The position numbers and the translations under genes were made by a program. From Phytoactinopolyspora alkaliphila (GTDB lineage Bacteria > Actinomycetota > Actinomycetes > Jiangellales > Jiangellaceae), in assembly GCF_010550695.1 (NCBI RefSeq), contig NZ_JAAGOB010000001.1, forward strand, positions 62,001 through 126,000: DNA of 64,000 nucleotides, in the 5' to 3' direction. Position 1 is the first letter of the stretch, and the number at the start of each line of letters is the position of its first letter. This document shows positions 1-8,041 of this stretch, piece by piece. The notes below the pieces were generated by a model that ran no database searches, had not been told where the DNA came from, and worked only from the letters and a program-made list of their open reading frames with translations.

Positions 1-1322
1 CCGCCGATCGCGCCGGGCAGGAGGTCTGGCCGGTCGATGGTCAGGCACATGCTGGCGGAGGCGAGCACAACCACGGGCAGCGCCCAGGTGGCGCTGCCCA
101 GAGCACGGCCGGCGCGATCGACTCGTCCGGGCAGCGACACCACGAGATGGGTCCAGATGGCGGTGCCGTCGTAGGCGGTGTGGTTGAGCATCATCAAGCC
201 GATGAGCGTCCCGATACCCGGTGCCAGGATGACGAGCGTCTCGTCCTGGATCCCGGCCATGGACGGCGCGATGACGACGGCGAGCAGGATCAGGGGAATG
301 ATCAGAAGGCTGACTCTCTGGCGAGGGTCGCGCCACCAGAGGATCAGCACGCGGGAGGCGACGGCGCCGGTCACCGTCGAGGGAAGGATGCGCCGCGCCC
401 ACCCCGGGGTGAGTTCCCCACGACCGGGCCGCCTGGCGGAAGGGCGACCGCGTACGGGCGCGCCTCCGCTCTCCAGCGTCCGCCGGAGGGCGTGTCCCCA
501 GATCGCCACGAGACCTGCGGCGGCGGCCGCCATGACGGCAAGCCTGGCCAGTCCTAGAGGCCACTCTCCCGTCAGCGCGTCGTACGGAGCCGCCCACGCC
601 GCGCCGAGCGGCGTCCACGCCAGCAGACCGGCGATGTCCTCGAGAACGGACCGGGTGGCCAGTTCGGCCAGCGACGGCAACCCAACCTGCAACACGGCCA
701 GGAGCCCGACGAGCAGCATTCCGAGCACCGACCACAGATCGCGGATGCGGCGCGAACGGACGATCTCGGACAGTGCCGTGGTGACGGTTCTGCTGGCGAT
801 CACACAGAAGACGGTGACCAGTACACCGCCGACGACGGCATACACCACCGGGACGATGCCGTAGGACCACGTGACGGTGGTGGAGAGGGCGACCACCAGC
901 GTCGTCATGGAGGGAACACCGACGAACCCCGCCGCCAGCAGTCCGACGAGAAGAGCACGACGGTCGAGCGGAAGCAGCACGAAACGACGCGGATCGAGCG
1001 ATTCGTCGATGCCGAAGACGAATATCGGCAGGAGCATCCAGCCGGCCACGATGGCGCTGCCGGCGTACACGAGGACGACGTAGGCGTCGGCGCTGTCGGC
1101 GTGGCGCAGGAGAGCGGCGAAGTAGGACCCGGCGACCGCCATTCCGATGCCTGCCGCGGTGCCGATCAGGCTCGCGATCAGACGCCGGTTCGAGCCCATC
1201 AGGCCGTTGCCGACGAGGCGCAGCTTGAGCCTGACGAACAGCGCGACGGTCTCGGCGGCGCCGAGCCGTGGGGCGGCAGGGCCGGGACTGCTGGTGCCTA
1301 CCCCAATGAGCTGCGCAACCAC
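1..1322 (-). CDS. ABC-2-type exporter membrane protein (partial, runs off the left edge)
   Basis: The reading frame is open from a GTG at 1322 to the window edge, about 440 residues without a stop. The start overlaps the end of the upstream ATPase gene by 25 bases and is preceded by a purine-rich GGGGGAAGG at good spacing. The translation has many hydrophobic stretches (for example around LLVGLLAAGFVGVP and LIIPLILLAVVIAP) separated by short Arg-rich loops, typical of a polytopic exporter subunit. Coupling to the ATPase gene indicates a two-component efflux or bacteriocin/antibiotic-type ABC system. The substrate cannot be read from the sequence. The C-terminus lies outside the window, so total length and family are unconfirmed. 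Confidence 0.75.
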   Translation of the reverse strand, partial: MVAQLIGVGTSSPGPAAPRLGAAETVALFVRLKLRLVGNGLMGSNRRLIASLIGTAAGIGMAVAGSYFAALLRHADSADAYVVLVYAGSAIVAGWMLLPIFVFGIDESLDPRRFVLLPLDRRALLVGLLAAGFVGVPSMTTLVVALSTTVTWSYGIVPVVYAVVGGVLVTVFCVIASRTVTTALSEIVRSRRIRDLWSVLGMLLVGLLAVLQVGLPSLAELATRSVLEDIAGLLAWTPLGAAWAAPYDALTGEWPLGLARLAVMAAAAAGLVAIWGHALRRTLESGGAPVRGRPSARRPGRGELTPGWARRILPSTVTGAVASRVLILWWRDPRQRVSLLIIPLILLAVVIAPSMAGIQDETLVILAPGIGTLIGLMMLNHTAYDGTAIWTHLVVSLPGRVDRAGRALGSATWALPVVVLASASMCLTIDRPDLLPGAIG

Positions 1323-2119
1323 GCCAGGCCTTCCCCCACGTCGCGCTGGCCGCCCACGAGCGCGACGAACCGCTCCTCCAGCGAGCTGTCTCCGCGAACG
1401 TCGGCCAGCGGGCCGGAGGCAAGAACCCGGCCCCCGGCGATCACGGCGACGTGGTCGCACAGCTGCTCGACGAGGGCCATCACGTGGCTGGAGAGAACGA
1501 CGGTTCCACCTGCGGAGGCGAAAGACCGCAGGATGCCGCGGATGGTGGCGGCCGATACCGGGTCGACCGACTCGAACGGCTCATCGAGCAGGAGGATGCG
1601 CGGCCCGTGGATGAGCGCGCACGCCAAGCCGATCTTCTTCGTCATTCCGGCGCTGTAATCGACCACCAGCGTGTTCCCGGCCTGGGCGAGATCGAGCACG
1701 TCGAGCAGTTCGGTACTGCGTTGCCGCGCGAGGGCCGGATCGAGCCCGTGCAGCCGGCCCACGTACTCGAGAAGCTGGGTACCGGTCAGCCGATCGAACA
1801 GGGCGAGCCCGTCGGGCAGCACTCCCAGGAGCCGCTTCGCCGTCACGGGATCGCTCCACACGTCGTGCCCGAGCACGAACGCTGTCCCGGCGTCCGGCCG
1901 CAGCAGGCCGGTGGTGAGAGACAGGGTCGTGGTCTTGCCCGCGCCGTTGGGTCCCACCAGGCCGAAGAAGGAGCCGGTGGGGACGTCGAGGCTCAGGCCG
2001 CCGACGGCCACGGTCTGTCCGAAACGCTTGACCAGACCACGTAACGCGAGGGCAGGGGGCGCGCCGTTCCAGGCGGCGGGTTCCGAGCTGTGCGTCGAGA
2101 CGTCGCTTCCGGTGCTCAC
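1298..2119 (-). CDS. ABC transporter ATP-binding protein
   Basis: A 273-residue ABC ATPase of the ABC-2 exporter type. The Walker A is GPNGAGKTT, the Walker B and following Glu are ILLLDEPFE, and the signature is SAGMTKK, so the usual SGG is SAG. The H-loop is SSHVM. The first about 25 residues precede the ABC core and look disordered. GTG start; the gene diverges from pgsA with only about 34 bases between the two start codons, so the promoters must overlap. It overlaps the membrane-subunit gene downstream and should form a homodimeric motor for it. In actinobacteria known to me, ftsK often lies upstream of pgsA, so this exporter pair may be a local replacement or insertion. Substrate unknown. 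Confidence 0.9.
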   Translation of the reverse strand: MSTGSDVSTHSSEPAAWNGAPPALALRGLVKRFGQTVAVGGLSLDVPTGSFFGLVGPNGAGKTTTLSLTTGLLRPDAGTAFVLGHDVWSDPVTAKRLLGVLPDGLALFDRLTGTQLLEYVGRLHGLDPALARQRSTELLDVLDLAQAGNTLVVDYSAGMTKKIGLACALIHGPRILLLDEPFESVDPVSAATIRGILRSFASAGGTVVLSSHVMALVEQLCDHVAVIAGGRVLASGPLADVRGDSSLEERFVALVGGQRDVGEGLAWLRSSLG

Positions 2120-2153
2120 CCATCGAGACTAGTCGCTCGACTAGGCTGTCGGC

Positions 2154-2732
2154 GTGCCCGACGTCCGTTCTTCCCAGCCCCAGCCGAGCGTGTGGAACAT
2201 CGCCAACGGGGTCACCGTGCTGCGGTTCCTGCTGGTGCCGATCTTCGGCTGGCTGCTGCTCCGTGAGGGTGGGGCCGACGACGCCTCGCGGGTGGCTGCT
2301 TTCGTCACGTTCGCCATCGCGATGGTGACCGATCGCGCCGACGGTGAGCTGGCCCGGCGGCGCGGCCTGGTGACCGACTTCGGGAAGCTGGCGGACCCCA
2401 TCGCCGACAAGGCGTTGACCGGTATGGCCTTCGTCGGGCTGTCGATCATCGGTGAGCTGCCGTGGTGGGTGACGGTGCTCGTCCTGGTCCGCGAGTGGGG
2501 AGTGACCGCCCTGCGATTCGCGGTGATCCGGCACGGGGTCATGCCGGCGGGCCGCGGAGGAAAGGCGAAGACGGCGCTTCAGGCGGTGGCGCTCGGGCTC
2601 TACGTACTTCCCTTGCCGGACGCCCTGGAGTTCATCCAGATCGGTGTGATGGCCGTCGCGGTAGCAGTCACAGTGGTCACCGGTGCGGACTATGTGCTGC
2701 AGGCCATGCGGCTGCGGCGGCACACTCCATGA
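2154..2732 (+). CDS. pgsA: CDP-diacylglycerol--glycerol-3-phosphate 3-phosphatidyltransferase
   Basis: Catalyses the committed step of phosphatidylglycerol synthesis at the cytoplasmic membrane, joining CDP-diacylglycerol and glycerol 3-phosphate. The 192-residue protein has the CDP-alcohol phosphatidyltransferase signature D-G-x2-A-R-x8-G-x3-D-x3-D, seen here as DGELARRR...DFGKLADPIAD, followed by several hydrophobic segments (for example WWVTVLVLV and a C-terminal VMAVAVAVTVVTG). A GTG start is used. The stop codon overlaps the ATG of pncC (ATGA), so the two are translationally coupled. The pgsA-cinA-clgR order is a conserved actinobacterial arrangement. Confidence 0.93.
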   Translation: MPDVRSSQPQPSVWNIANGVTVLRFLLVPIFGWLLLREGGADDASRVAAFVTFAIAMVTDRADGELARRRGLVTDFGKLADPIADKALTGMAFVGLSIIGELPWWVTVLVLVREWGVTALRFAVIRHGVMPAGRGGKAKTALQAVALGLYVLPLPDALEFIQIGVMAVAVAVTVVTGADYVLQAMRLRRHTP

Positions 2733-3214
2733 TCGACGGTGGCGTGGTGGCCGTCGCCGCGGTGCGGAACCTGGTGGACCGGCACTTGACCCTGGCCACG
2801 GCCGAGTCGCTCACCGGGGGCCTGGTCAGCGCCGCGCTGACGGCCGTGCAAGGGTCGTCGGCGGTACTCCGGGCGGGGGTGGTCGTCTATGCGACAGACA
2901 CCAAGGCGAGCCTGGCAGGTGTGCCGAGCTCCGTGCTGGACGCCCATGGCCCGGTGGCAGCTGAGACGGCCGCGGCAATGGCCGAGGGCATCAGGCGACG
3001 CGTCGGTGCCGACGTCGGCTTGGCGACCACCGGCGTGGCGGGCCCTGAGCCACAGGACGGCCATCCACCGGGGACCGTGTACGTGGCGATGGCGGATGCG
3101 AGCGGGACGACCGTGCGAGCGTTCACCGGCGCGGACCGGCTGACCGGAGCCCGCGCGGCGGTGCGGGAGGCGACGGTCGCCGTCGCGCTGGAGATGCTTG
3201 CCCGGGTGTCGTGA
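2729..3214 (+). CDS. pncC: nicotinamide-nucleotide amidohydrolase, CinA C-terminal family
   Basis: 161 residues, the length of the stand-alone CinA C-terminal domain. It deamidates nicotinamide mononucleotide in the pyridine nucleotide salvage cycle and is a soluble cytoplasmic enzyme. Family landmarks are the N-terminal TAESLTGGLVS, which carries the conserved Ser, and ATTGVAGPEPQDG in the middle. The ADP-ribose pyrophosphatase (COG1058) domain of full-length CinA is absent, as is usual in actinobacteria. The start is the ATG that overlaps the pgsA stop by four bases; longer readings in this frame run into pgsA and are not credible. Confidence 0.9.
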   Translation: MIDGGVVAVAAVRNLVDRHLTLATAESLTGGLVSAALTAVQGSSAVLRAGVVVYATDTKASLAGVPSSVLDAHGPVAAETAAAMAEGIRRRVGADVGLATTGVAGPEPQDGHPPGTVYVAMADASGTTVRAFTGADRLTGARAAVREATVAVALEMLARVS

Positions 3215-3358
3215 TCATGCGCTGCCAACACGGCGGGAATCGATTGGCTGGACGACACGTTAGTCAGATGTGAGCCCGCCTCCGCGATGCGTTTTCCGGA
3301 CGTGGAGGTACGGTGGTAGTACGCAAGTGTCGAGACCGACCTTGAAAGGGGTGGCCCC

Positions 3359-3670
3359 ATGGTTCTCGTCAGGCGCCTCATCGGTGACGTCATCCGACGC
3401 CGTCGGGTTGCTCAGGGCCGCACCCTGCGCGAGATCTCGGCGGCAGCACGAGTCAGTCTCGGATATCTATCGGAGGTTGAGCGAGGTCGCAAGGAAGCAT
3501 CGTCGGAGCTGCTTGCTGCGATCTGTGGGGCGCTCGATATCCCCATGTCTGAAGTCCTTCGCGACGTCAGCGACGAGATGATGAGGGTCGAGGCCGCGGC
3601 CGTCGGTGCTCTCACCGAGTTGCGTCCGCGCGAGGAGACCAGGCAGCGCGACGTCGTCACAGTCGGCTGA
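3359..3670 (+). CDS. clgR: ClgR-type XRE-family transcriptional regulator
   Basis: A 103-residue protein that is essentially a single Cro/CI-type helix-turn-helix (residues about 10-66; the core is [20 protein letters not shown]) with a short acidic tail. Size, sequence and position directly after pgsA-cinA match ClgR, the activator of Clp protease and stress genes in mycobacteria, corynebacteria and streptomycetes. In those organisms ClgR is itself degraded by Clp through its C-terminus; here the tail ends in VVTVG, not the Ala-Ala type, so a degron is not obvious. The ATG follows a strong AAAGGGG ribosome-binding site. A 144-base gap separates it from pncC, leaving room for its own promoter. 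Confidence 0.88.
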   Translation: MVLVRRLIGDVIRRRRVAQGRTLREISAAARVSLGYLSEVERGRKEASSELLAAICGALDIPMSEVLRDVSDEMMRVEAAAVGALTELRPREETRQRDVVTVG

Positions 3671-4010
3671 CGTCGAGCTCATATAGCCATGTGATTGGTG
3701 ACGCCGTCCGGCGTGGTGACGCCGTCCGGCGGCGTTGCTGTGTTCTCGCCACGCGACGTGCTGCTCGCGTGGATAGGTGGGCCGCTGCCATCTCACCCGC
3801 CCATGAGCCTGCCTATGTGCCGCCTAATAATGACACATAAAAAGTCCTGATTAAGCTGTCCTAAACGTTGACTGCTGAGGCAGCTCTGGCTACGCTGCCG
3901 ACAAGCGATCGGCCCTCTGACACGCGTCGATCGCAGTCTTCCGCTCGGTCCGCAACGCACGCTCACACCGCACATGTCGGGCGGCTCAGGCTGCCCCGAA
4001 GGAGACGGCA
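3671..4010. other. intergenic region with AT-rich segment at the island border
   Basis: No gene seen. The segment around 3826-3870 (TAATAATGACACATAAAAAG and the bases after it) is far more AT-rich than the surroundings and probably holds the promoter of the downstream Tat-exported protein gene. It separates core genes (pgsA to clgR) from the catabolic island. Confidence 0.5.
3697..3730. repeat. two tandem copies of a 16-base unit
   Basis: The unit GGTGACGCCGTCCGGC occurs at 3697-3712 and again at 3715-3730 (period 18), just downstream of the clgR stop. The copies are exact. Function is unknown; slippage duplication is the simplest explanation. Confidence 0.8.
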
Positions 4011-5663
4011 ATGGCAGACGGGACAGGAAACACCAGCCGTAGGCGCTTTCTGCGAGGCGCGGCGGGCCTTTCGGCCGGTACCGCCGGGGCGATCATGGGG
4101 TGGCCGGCCGCCCTGTCATGGGGCACTGATGCCGGCCGCACCGTCCCGGCAGGGCTGGAGCACGTCACCAGGGAGGCGTTCGACCAGCTCGATCAGTCGT
4201 TCAACGGCGGGGACGGGTACAAGTACGAGACGAACGACAAGGACAGCTCCGGCTTGAGCGGCAAGCTCGCCTGGGGTGAGGCGTACAGTCTGCAGGCCTA
4301 CGCCCTGATGTTTCAGACCTACCGGGACACGTACTACCTCGACAAGATGGTCGATCACCTCGACCACGTCCTGGCCGCCCGCGACAGCGAACGCGGCGTG
4401 ACCGACCACACCGGTGCGTCGCGTCCCGCGTGGCGTGCGGATCACCATTACACGGTCGGCTATGTCACGTTGCCGGACACGCTCGGCCGGCCGGTGTTCC
4501 AGGTACGTACGGCGCTTGCCTACGCCGACGCCACGTCGGTCACGGTGGCTCCCGGCACGGCCGCGGGAACCTTCCGGCTGGATGTCCACAACACGCAGTA
4601 CGGCCGGACCACCAGCCATGACAATCTGAGCCCGGATCCGGCGAGCCCGGACTACGCCGTCAGTCGAGTGCTGAACGGGTTCCGGCGTGAGTCGCCGCAC
4701 CGCGTTCTGGTCACCCTGAAGGACGTGCGCGAATCCGGATCCGAGACGGGCGACATGGCGTCCGGCGAGTACTCGATGGTTTCCGAGCCGTACATCTTCG
4801 AGGCGCACACCGGGCAGATCGCGCTTCCGCTGGTCGTCTTCGCGCGCATGGTCGACTCGTATCCAGAGCTCGGGTCTGTCCCGCTCTATCGAGACCGCGC
4901 CGCGCTGTACCTGGCGGCAGCCGAGGAGGCGGTGGGCGTCCACGATCCGGAGTGGCGGGAGACCGAGCTCGGCGAGGGGTACTACGTCACGCTTCCCGAC
5001 GCCCCGGTCTGGCACGCCGGTATCGACAATCCGATCAACCACTTTCTTACCGTTGGCCGTGCCACCGTGCAGCTGGCCGCCGCCACCGGAGACCCGGTGT
5101 ACGCCGACCGGGCGACGAAGATGGCCCGAACGCTGCGTGGCAGTTTGAGCGTCGACGCCGGGGGAGCCTACATCTGGCCGTACTGGTGGCCGAAGGGAGC
5201 GGCCTACCGCGGCTGGGATGTCGACGCTCCGCTGTCGGAGTATCGTCCCTGGTACCCGGGGAACCAGTCGATCGAGGACACGAGCCACGGCCAGATCGAC
5301 ATGAACTTCGCACTCGAGGTGTTCCGGGACGGGCGCACGCTTCACCGCAACGGCCGGCCCGTTTTCACCGGTGAAGACATGGAACGCTTCGCTGCGACGT
5401 TCAGCCAGAACATCGCCGCGACCACGGACGCCGGAGCGCCGACCGTGCACCGCTTCATCGACGGATCTGGCGATACAGGGCTCGAAGCGTATGAGCGTAT
5501 GTCCGCGTCGTGGGCCGGCCTGGCGCCGTGGGATCAGGAAGTCCTCAGCCACAGTGCGGACATCTTCGCCCAACGTGAACTCGTCAACCTCCCCTCGACG
5601 CTGTATTGCATGGCACGGCTGAACCACGCGGCGTGGGCCCCGTCGGGGCGGCGTCGCCGGTGA
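4011..5663 (+). CDS. Tat-exported protein, probably an alpha/alpha-toroid enzyme of unknown specificity
   Basis: A 550-residue protein with a clear twin-arginine signal: SRRRFLRGAAG at residues 9-19, then a hydrophobic stretch ending near residue 40. It is therefore folded in the cytoplasm and exported. The mature part is rich in Trp and Tyr and has repeated helical-looking segments (for example YSLQAYALMFQTYRDTYYLD and EDTSHGQIDMNFALEVF), as in six-hairpin/(alpha/alpha) toroid polysaccharide lyases, epimerases and hydrolases. I do not recognise a defined family, so a lyase or epimerase role is an inference. The ATG is preceded by GGAG at good spacing. It overlaps the AGE-epimerase gene by four bases, so the two act together. 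The low-GC upstream region probably holds the promoter. Confidence 0.75.
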   Translation: MADGTGNTSRRRFLRGAAGLSAGTAGAIMGWPAALSWGTDAGRTVPAGLEHVTREAFDQLDQSFNGGDGYKYETNDKDSSGLSGKLAWGEAYSLQAYALMFQTYRDTYYLDKMVDHLDHVLAARDSERGVTDHTGASRPAWRADHHYTVGYVTLPDTLGRPVFQVRTALAYADATSVTVAPGTAAGTFRLDVHNTQYGRTTSHDNLSPDPASPDYAVSRVLNGFRRESPHRVLVTLKDVRESGSETGDMASGEYSMVSEPYIFEAHTGQIALPLVVFARMVDSYPELGSVPLYRDRAALYLAAAEEAVGVHDPEWRETELGEGYYVTLPDAPVWHAGIDNPINHFLTVGRATVQLAAATGDPVYADRATKMARTLRGSLSVDAGGAYIWPYWWPKGAAYRGWDVDAPLSEYRPWYPGNQSIEDTSHGQIDMNFALEVFRDGRTLHRNGRPVFTGEDMERFAATFSQNIAATTDAGAPTVHRFIDGSGDTGLEAYERMSASWAGLAPWDQEVLSHSADIFAQRELVNLPSTLYCMARLNHAAWAPSGRRRR

Positions 5664-6904
5664 GAACGGGACTTGGGACAGAATCCGTGCAGGAAACGGC
5701 GCGCCGTCAGCTTGAGGACGTCATCTTCCCGTTCTGGCTCAGCCAAGGTATCGATGGCGTCCACGGGGGCTTCTACACCTGTTTCGACAACCGCGGTCGC
5801 ACGTTGCTGTCCACGGACAAGTTCACCTGGTCCCAGGGCCGTTTCGTGTGGTTGCTCGCCCGGGCGGCGCGGCTCGCGGCCGGTGGGCTGCTGAGCCTGG
5901 ACGCGGCCGAGCTGACCGCGACGGCCACCCGCGGGGCCGAGTTCCTGGCCGAGCACGCCGTACGTGACGACGGCACGTGTCACTACGTGCTCACCGAGAA
6001 GGGAGCGCCGGCGGCGCCGTCGCCCGGGCAGACACACAGCACGTACGCGGACTGTTTCGCCGCCATGGGCTTCGCCGAGCTGGCTCGCTGGACCAGCGAT
6101 CCGGGCTGGCTCGACCTCGCGGGAACCATCCTGGCGAGGGCGAGCGCCGATGTCGAAACCGGCCGTGCGGTCACCGCTCCGTACCCGGTGCCGAGCGGGT
6201 TCACCGGATTCGGGCCCCGGATGATCGTGCTCAATACGACCCTGGAGTATGTCACGGCTCGCCACGAGCTCGGCGTGCGCGGCGACGGCGACCTGCCGGC
6301 TCTGGCGGCGGCTCGTACCGCGATGTTGCGTCACCGTCAGGCCGACGGCTCGTTCCAGGAGATGATTCCCCGCGACCCCGAGGACGCGTCGTTCATCGCG
6401 CGCCATCGCGTGCCCGGTCACGCCATCGAGGGAATATGGATGGCGCTCGATGCCGGCGAATTCCTCGGCGAGACGGCGGACACCGCCGATCTGCTGACGA
6501 GCATCGACGTCTTGTGCCGGTCGGCCTGGGACGATCACCACGGCGGCCTCTTCCGCTATGTCGACGCCCAGGGCAACACTGCGCCCCGAGGCGAGACGAC
6601 GGGCACCGTGTATGAGGAGCTGGTCGGGCGGACGTGGGATACGAAGCTGTGGTGGGTCCACTCGGAGTCGGCATACACCACGGCGCTGGCCGCTCATCGC
6701 CACGGTGACGAAGCGGCTGCGGAGTGGTTCGACCGGATCTGGGACTACACCCTGCGCACCTTCCCGGGCGGTACCGACGGAGAGGAGTGGATTCAGATCC
6801 GGGACCGGCAGGGCAGGCCGCTGGACGAGGTCGTGGCTCTGCCCGTCAAGGACCCGTTCCATGTCTCTCGCAACCTGATGCAGCTGCTCGATCTCACCGG
6901 ATGA
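5660..6904 (+). CDS. N-acylglucosamine 2-epimerase (AGE) family isomerase
   Basis: A 414-residue protein of the AGE/renin-binding-protein family, (alpha/alpha)6-barrel enzymes that epimerise or isomerise sugars at C2 (GlcNAc/ManNAc, mannose/fructose, glucose/mannose or cellobiose). Landmarks are FTWSQGRFVWLLARA near the N-terminus and the two His-containing motifs PGHAIEGIW (His near residue 253) and WWVHSES (His near 333), which supply the acid/base residues in the family. GTG start overlapping the preceding stop (GTGA); the frame extends upstream into the previous gene but nothing there looks like this family. No signal peptide, so it is cytoplasmic although its partner is exported. In the island it could convert ManNAc-like or mannose-like products. 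Exact substrate undetermined. Confidence 0.85.
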   Translation: MRTGLGTESVQETARRQLEDVIFPFWLSQGIDGVHGGFYTCFDNRGRTLLSTDKFTWSQGRFVWLLARAARLAAGGLLSLDAAELTATATRGAEFLAEHAVRDDGTCHYVLTEKGAPAAPSPGQTHSTYADCFAAMGFAELARWTSDPGWLDLAGTILARASADVETGRAVTAPYPVPSGFTGFGPRMIVLNTTLEYVTARHELGVRGDGDLPALAAARTAMLRHRQADGSFQEMIPRDPEDASFIARHRVPGHAIEGIWMALDAGEFLGETADTADLLTSIDVLCRSAWDDHHGGLFRYVDAQGNTAPRGETTGTVYEELVGRTWDTKLWWVHSESAYTTALAAHRHGDEAAAEWFDRIWDYTLRTFPGGTDGEEWIQIRDRQGRPLDEVVALPVKDPFHVSRNLMQLLDLTG

Positions 6905-6927
6905 CATCGAGGAGAGGTTGAAGACGG

Positions 6928-6971
6928 GCAGGAAGGTCCCGGCCTGGGGCGCCGCATCTGACCTTTCCTGC
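6928..6971. terminator. hairpin between convergent genes, likely bidirectional terminator
   Basis: GCAGGAAGGTC (6928-6938) pairs with GACCTTTCCTGC (6960-6971), leaving one bulged base and a 21-base loop. It lies between the convergent ends of the epimerase gene and the AraC-type regulator gene. No T-tract is present. Confidence 0.6.
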
Positions 6972-7023
6972 TGGGGCCGTGTTCGCCATGGGAACGCAGG
7001 AGGTGCGCTGGGCGGCGATCGCT

Positions 7024-7992
7024 CTACGATGTGCGGGCGTTGACCGTGCGGAGCCGGCGTTCCAGCGGGCGCAGCCTGGTCTGGCCGACCGGCGCGAGGC
7101 GCGACGATCCGGCTCCGTCAGCGCGGAATACGCTGGGCGGCACGCCGTAGGCGGCGCGGAAACGCCGGGAGAAGTGGTAGGCGTCGGTGAAGCCGCACTG
7201 AGCAGCGATCGCCGCCATGGTGAGGTTGCTCATCCAGAGCAGCGGCTCGGCGCGGGCCAGCCGGATCAGTTCCAGCGCGGCCACCGGGCCGACGCCGAAC
7301 TCCCGCCGGAACAGCCGGGACAACGAGCTCGGCGAGATCGACGCCGCGGTCGCCAGCTCGGTCAGCGGCACCGGCCGGGCCACTCCGTCTCGCCACCGGC
7401 CAGCGACATGCCTCACCATGGCGTCGAGTGGGCGGGGGAACGGCGGGTCGTCGTCGCCGGGAAGTGGACCGGCCACGAAGGTGACCACCAGCAGGGCGAG
7501 CACATCGCGAGCTCGCTCCTTCCATCCGTCAGGACGGGCGTCGCCGAGCCACAGCAGGTAGCGGCAGAGGGCCGCGATCGGGCCGTCGCGCTCATCTATC
7601 GGGTGGGTCAAAGGCCAGTGTTCGGGTGACCCGAGCGCCTGGGCGCCCGGGTCGGATACCAGGGCTCGCGGCCCGAGCACCGGGTCCTGGTGCTGTGCGG
7701 GTTGCACGACGTCCCCCAGGGTGAAATGGACATAGGCGTGCCGCGTCGGCCCGTCGGTGTCCCAGCGAAACGAATCCCGCATGCCGGGGCGCACCAGCAG
7801 CAGGCGCCCCGGCTCCAGCTGGACCGGTTCGGCCGCGCCGTCGTGCCACCACGAAGCCCGGCCCCGGAGGATCCAGACGAACTGAAAGCTCTTCGCCTCG
7901 CGGGGCCCGAACGTGGACCCGGGCGGGTAGTCCGCCACGGCCGGCCCCAGTCTGGGGACCAGCCCGACGCCCAGACCCCGGCCCGTTGTCAT
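7024..7992 (-). CDS. AraC-family transcriptional regulator
   Basis: 322 residues from the chosen ATG. The N-terminal part is a cupin-like sensor (FVWILRGRASWWHDGAAE, then LLLVRPGMRDSFRW), and the C-terminus has the double helix-turn-helix of AraC/XylS proteins (LTELATAASISPSSLSRLFR, then MAAIAAQCGFTDAYHFSRRF). Such proteins usually activate sugar-utilisation genes when a ligand binds the cupin. The frame is open further upstream into the PhyH gene, but those residues are low-complexity, and the ATG at 7992 sits directly before the recognisable domain. It follows the PhyH gene by 49 bases on the same strand. Likely targets are the PhyH and sialidase-like genes or the Tat/AGE pair; no operator is proven. 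Confidence 0.88.
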   Translation of the reverse strand: MTTGRGLGVGLVPRLGPAVADYPPGSTFGPREAKSFQFVWILRGRASWWHDGAAEPVQLEPGRLLLVRPGMRDSFRWDTDGPTRHAYVHFTLGDVVQPAQHQDPVLGPRALVSDPGAQALGSPEHWPLTHPIDERDGPIAALCRYLLWLGDARPDGWKERARDVLALLVVTFVAGPLPGDDDPPFPRPLDAMVRHVAGRWRDGVARPVPLTELATAASISPSSLSRLFRREFGVGPVAALELIRLARAEPLLWMSNLTMAAIAAQCGFTDAYHFSRRFRAAYGVPPSVFRADGAGSSRLAPVGQTRLRPLERRLRTVNARTS

Positions 7993-8041
7993 GGGGGATC
8001 CCGCCGTTGACGAGCGGATCCCCGATGCCCCCGGGGGAGCG

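Noticed and set aside
4116-5627. 503-codon open frame opposite the Tat-exported protein gene
   Set aside because: The plus strand has a Tat signal, ribosome-binding site and coupled downstream gene; the antisense protein is low-complexity and Arg/Val-rich.
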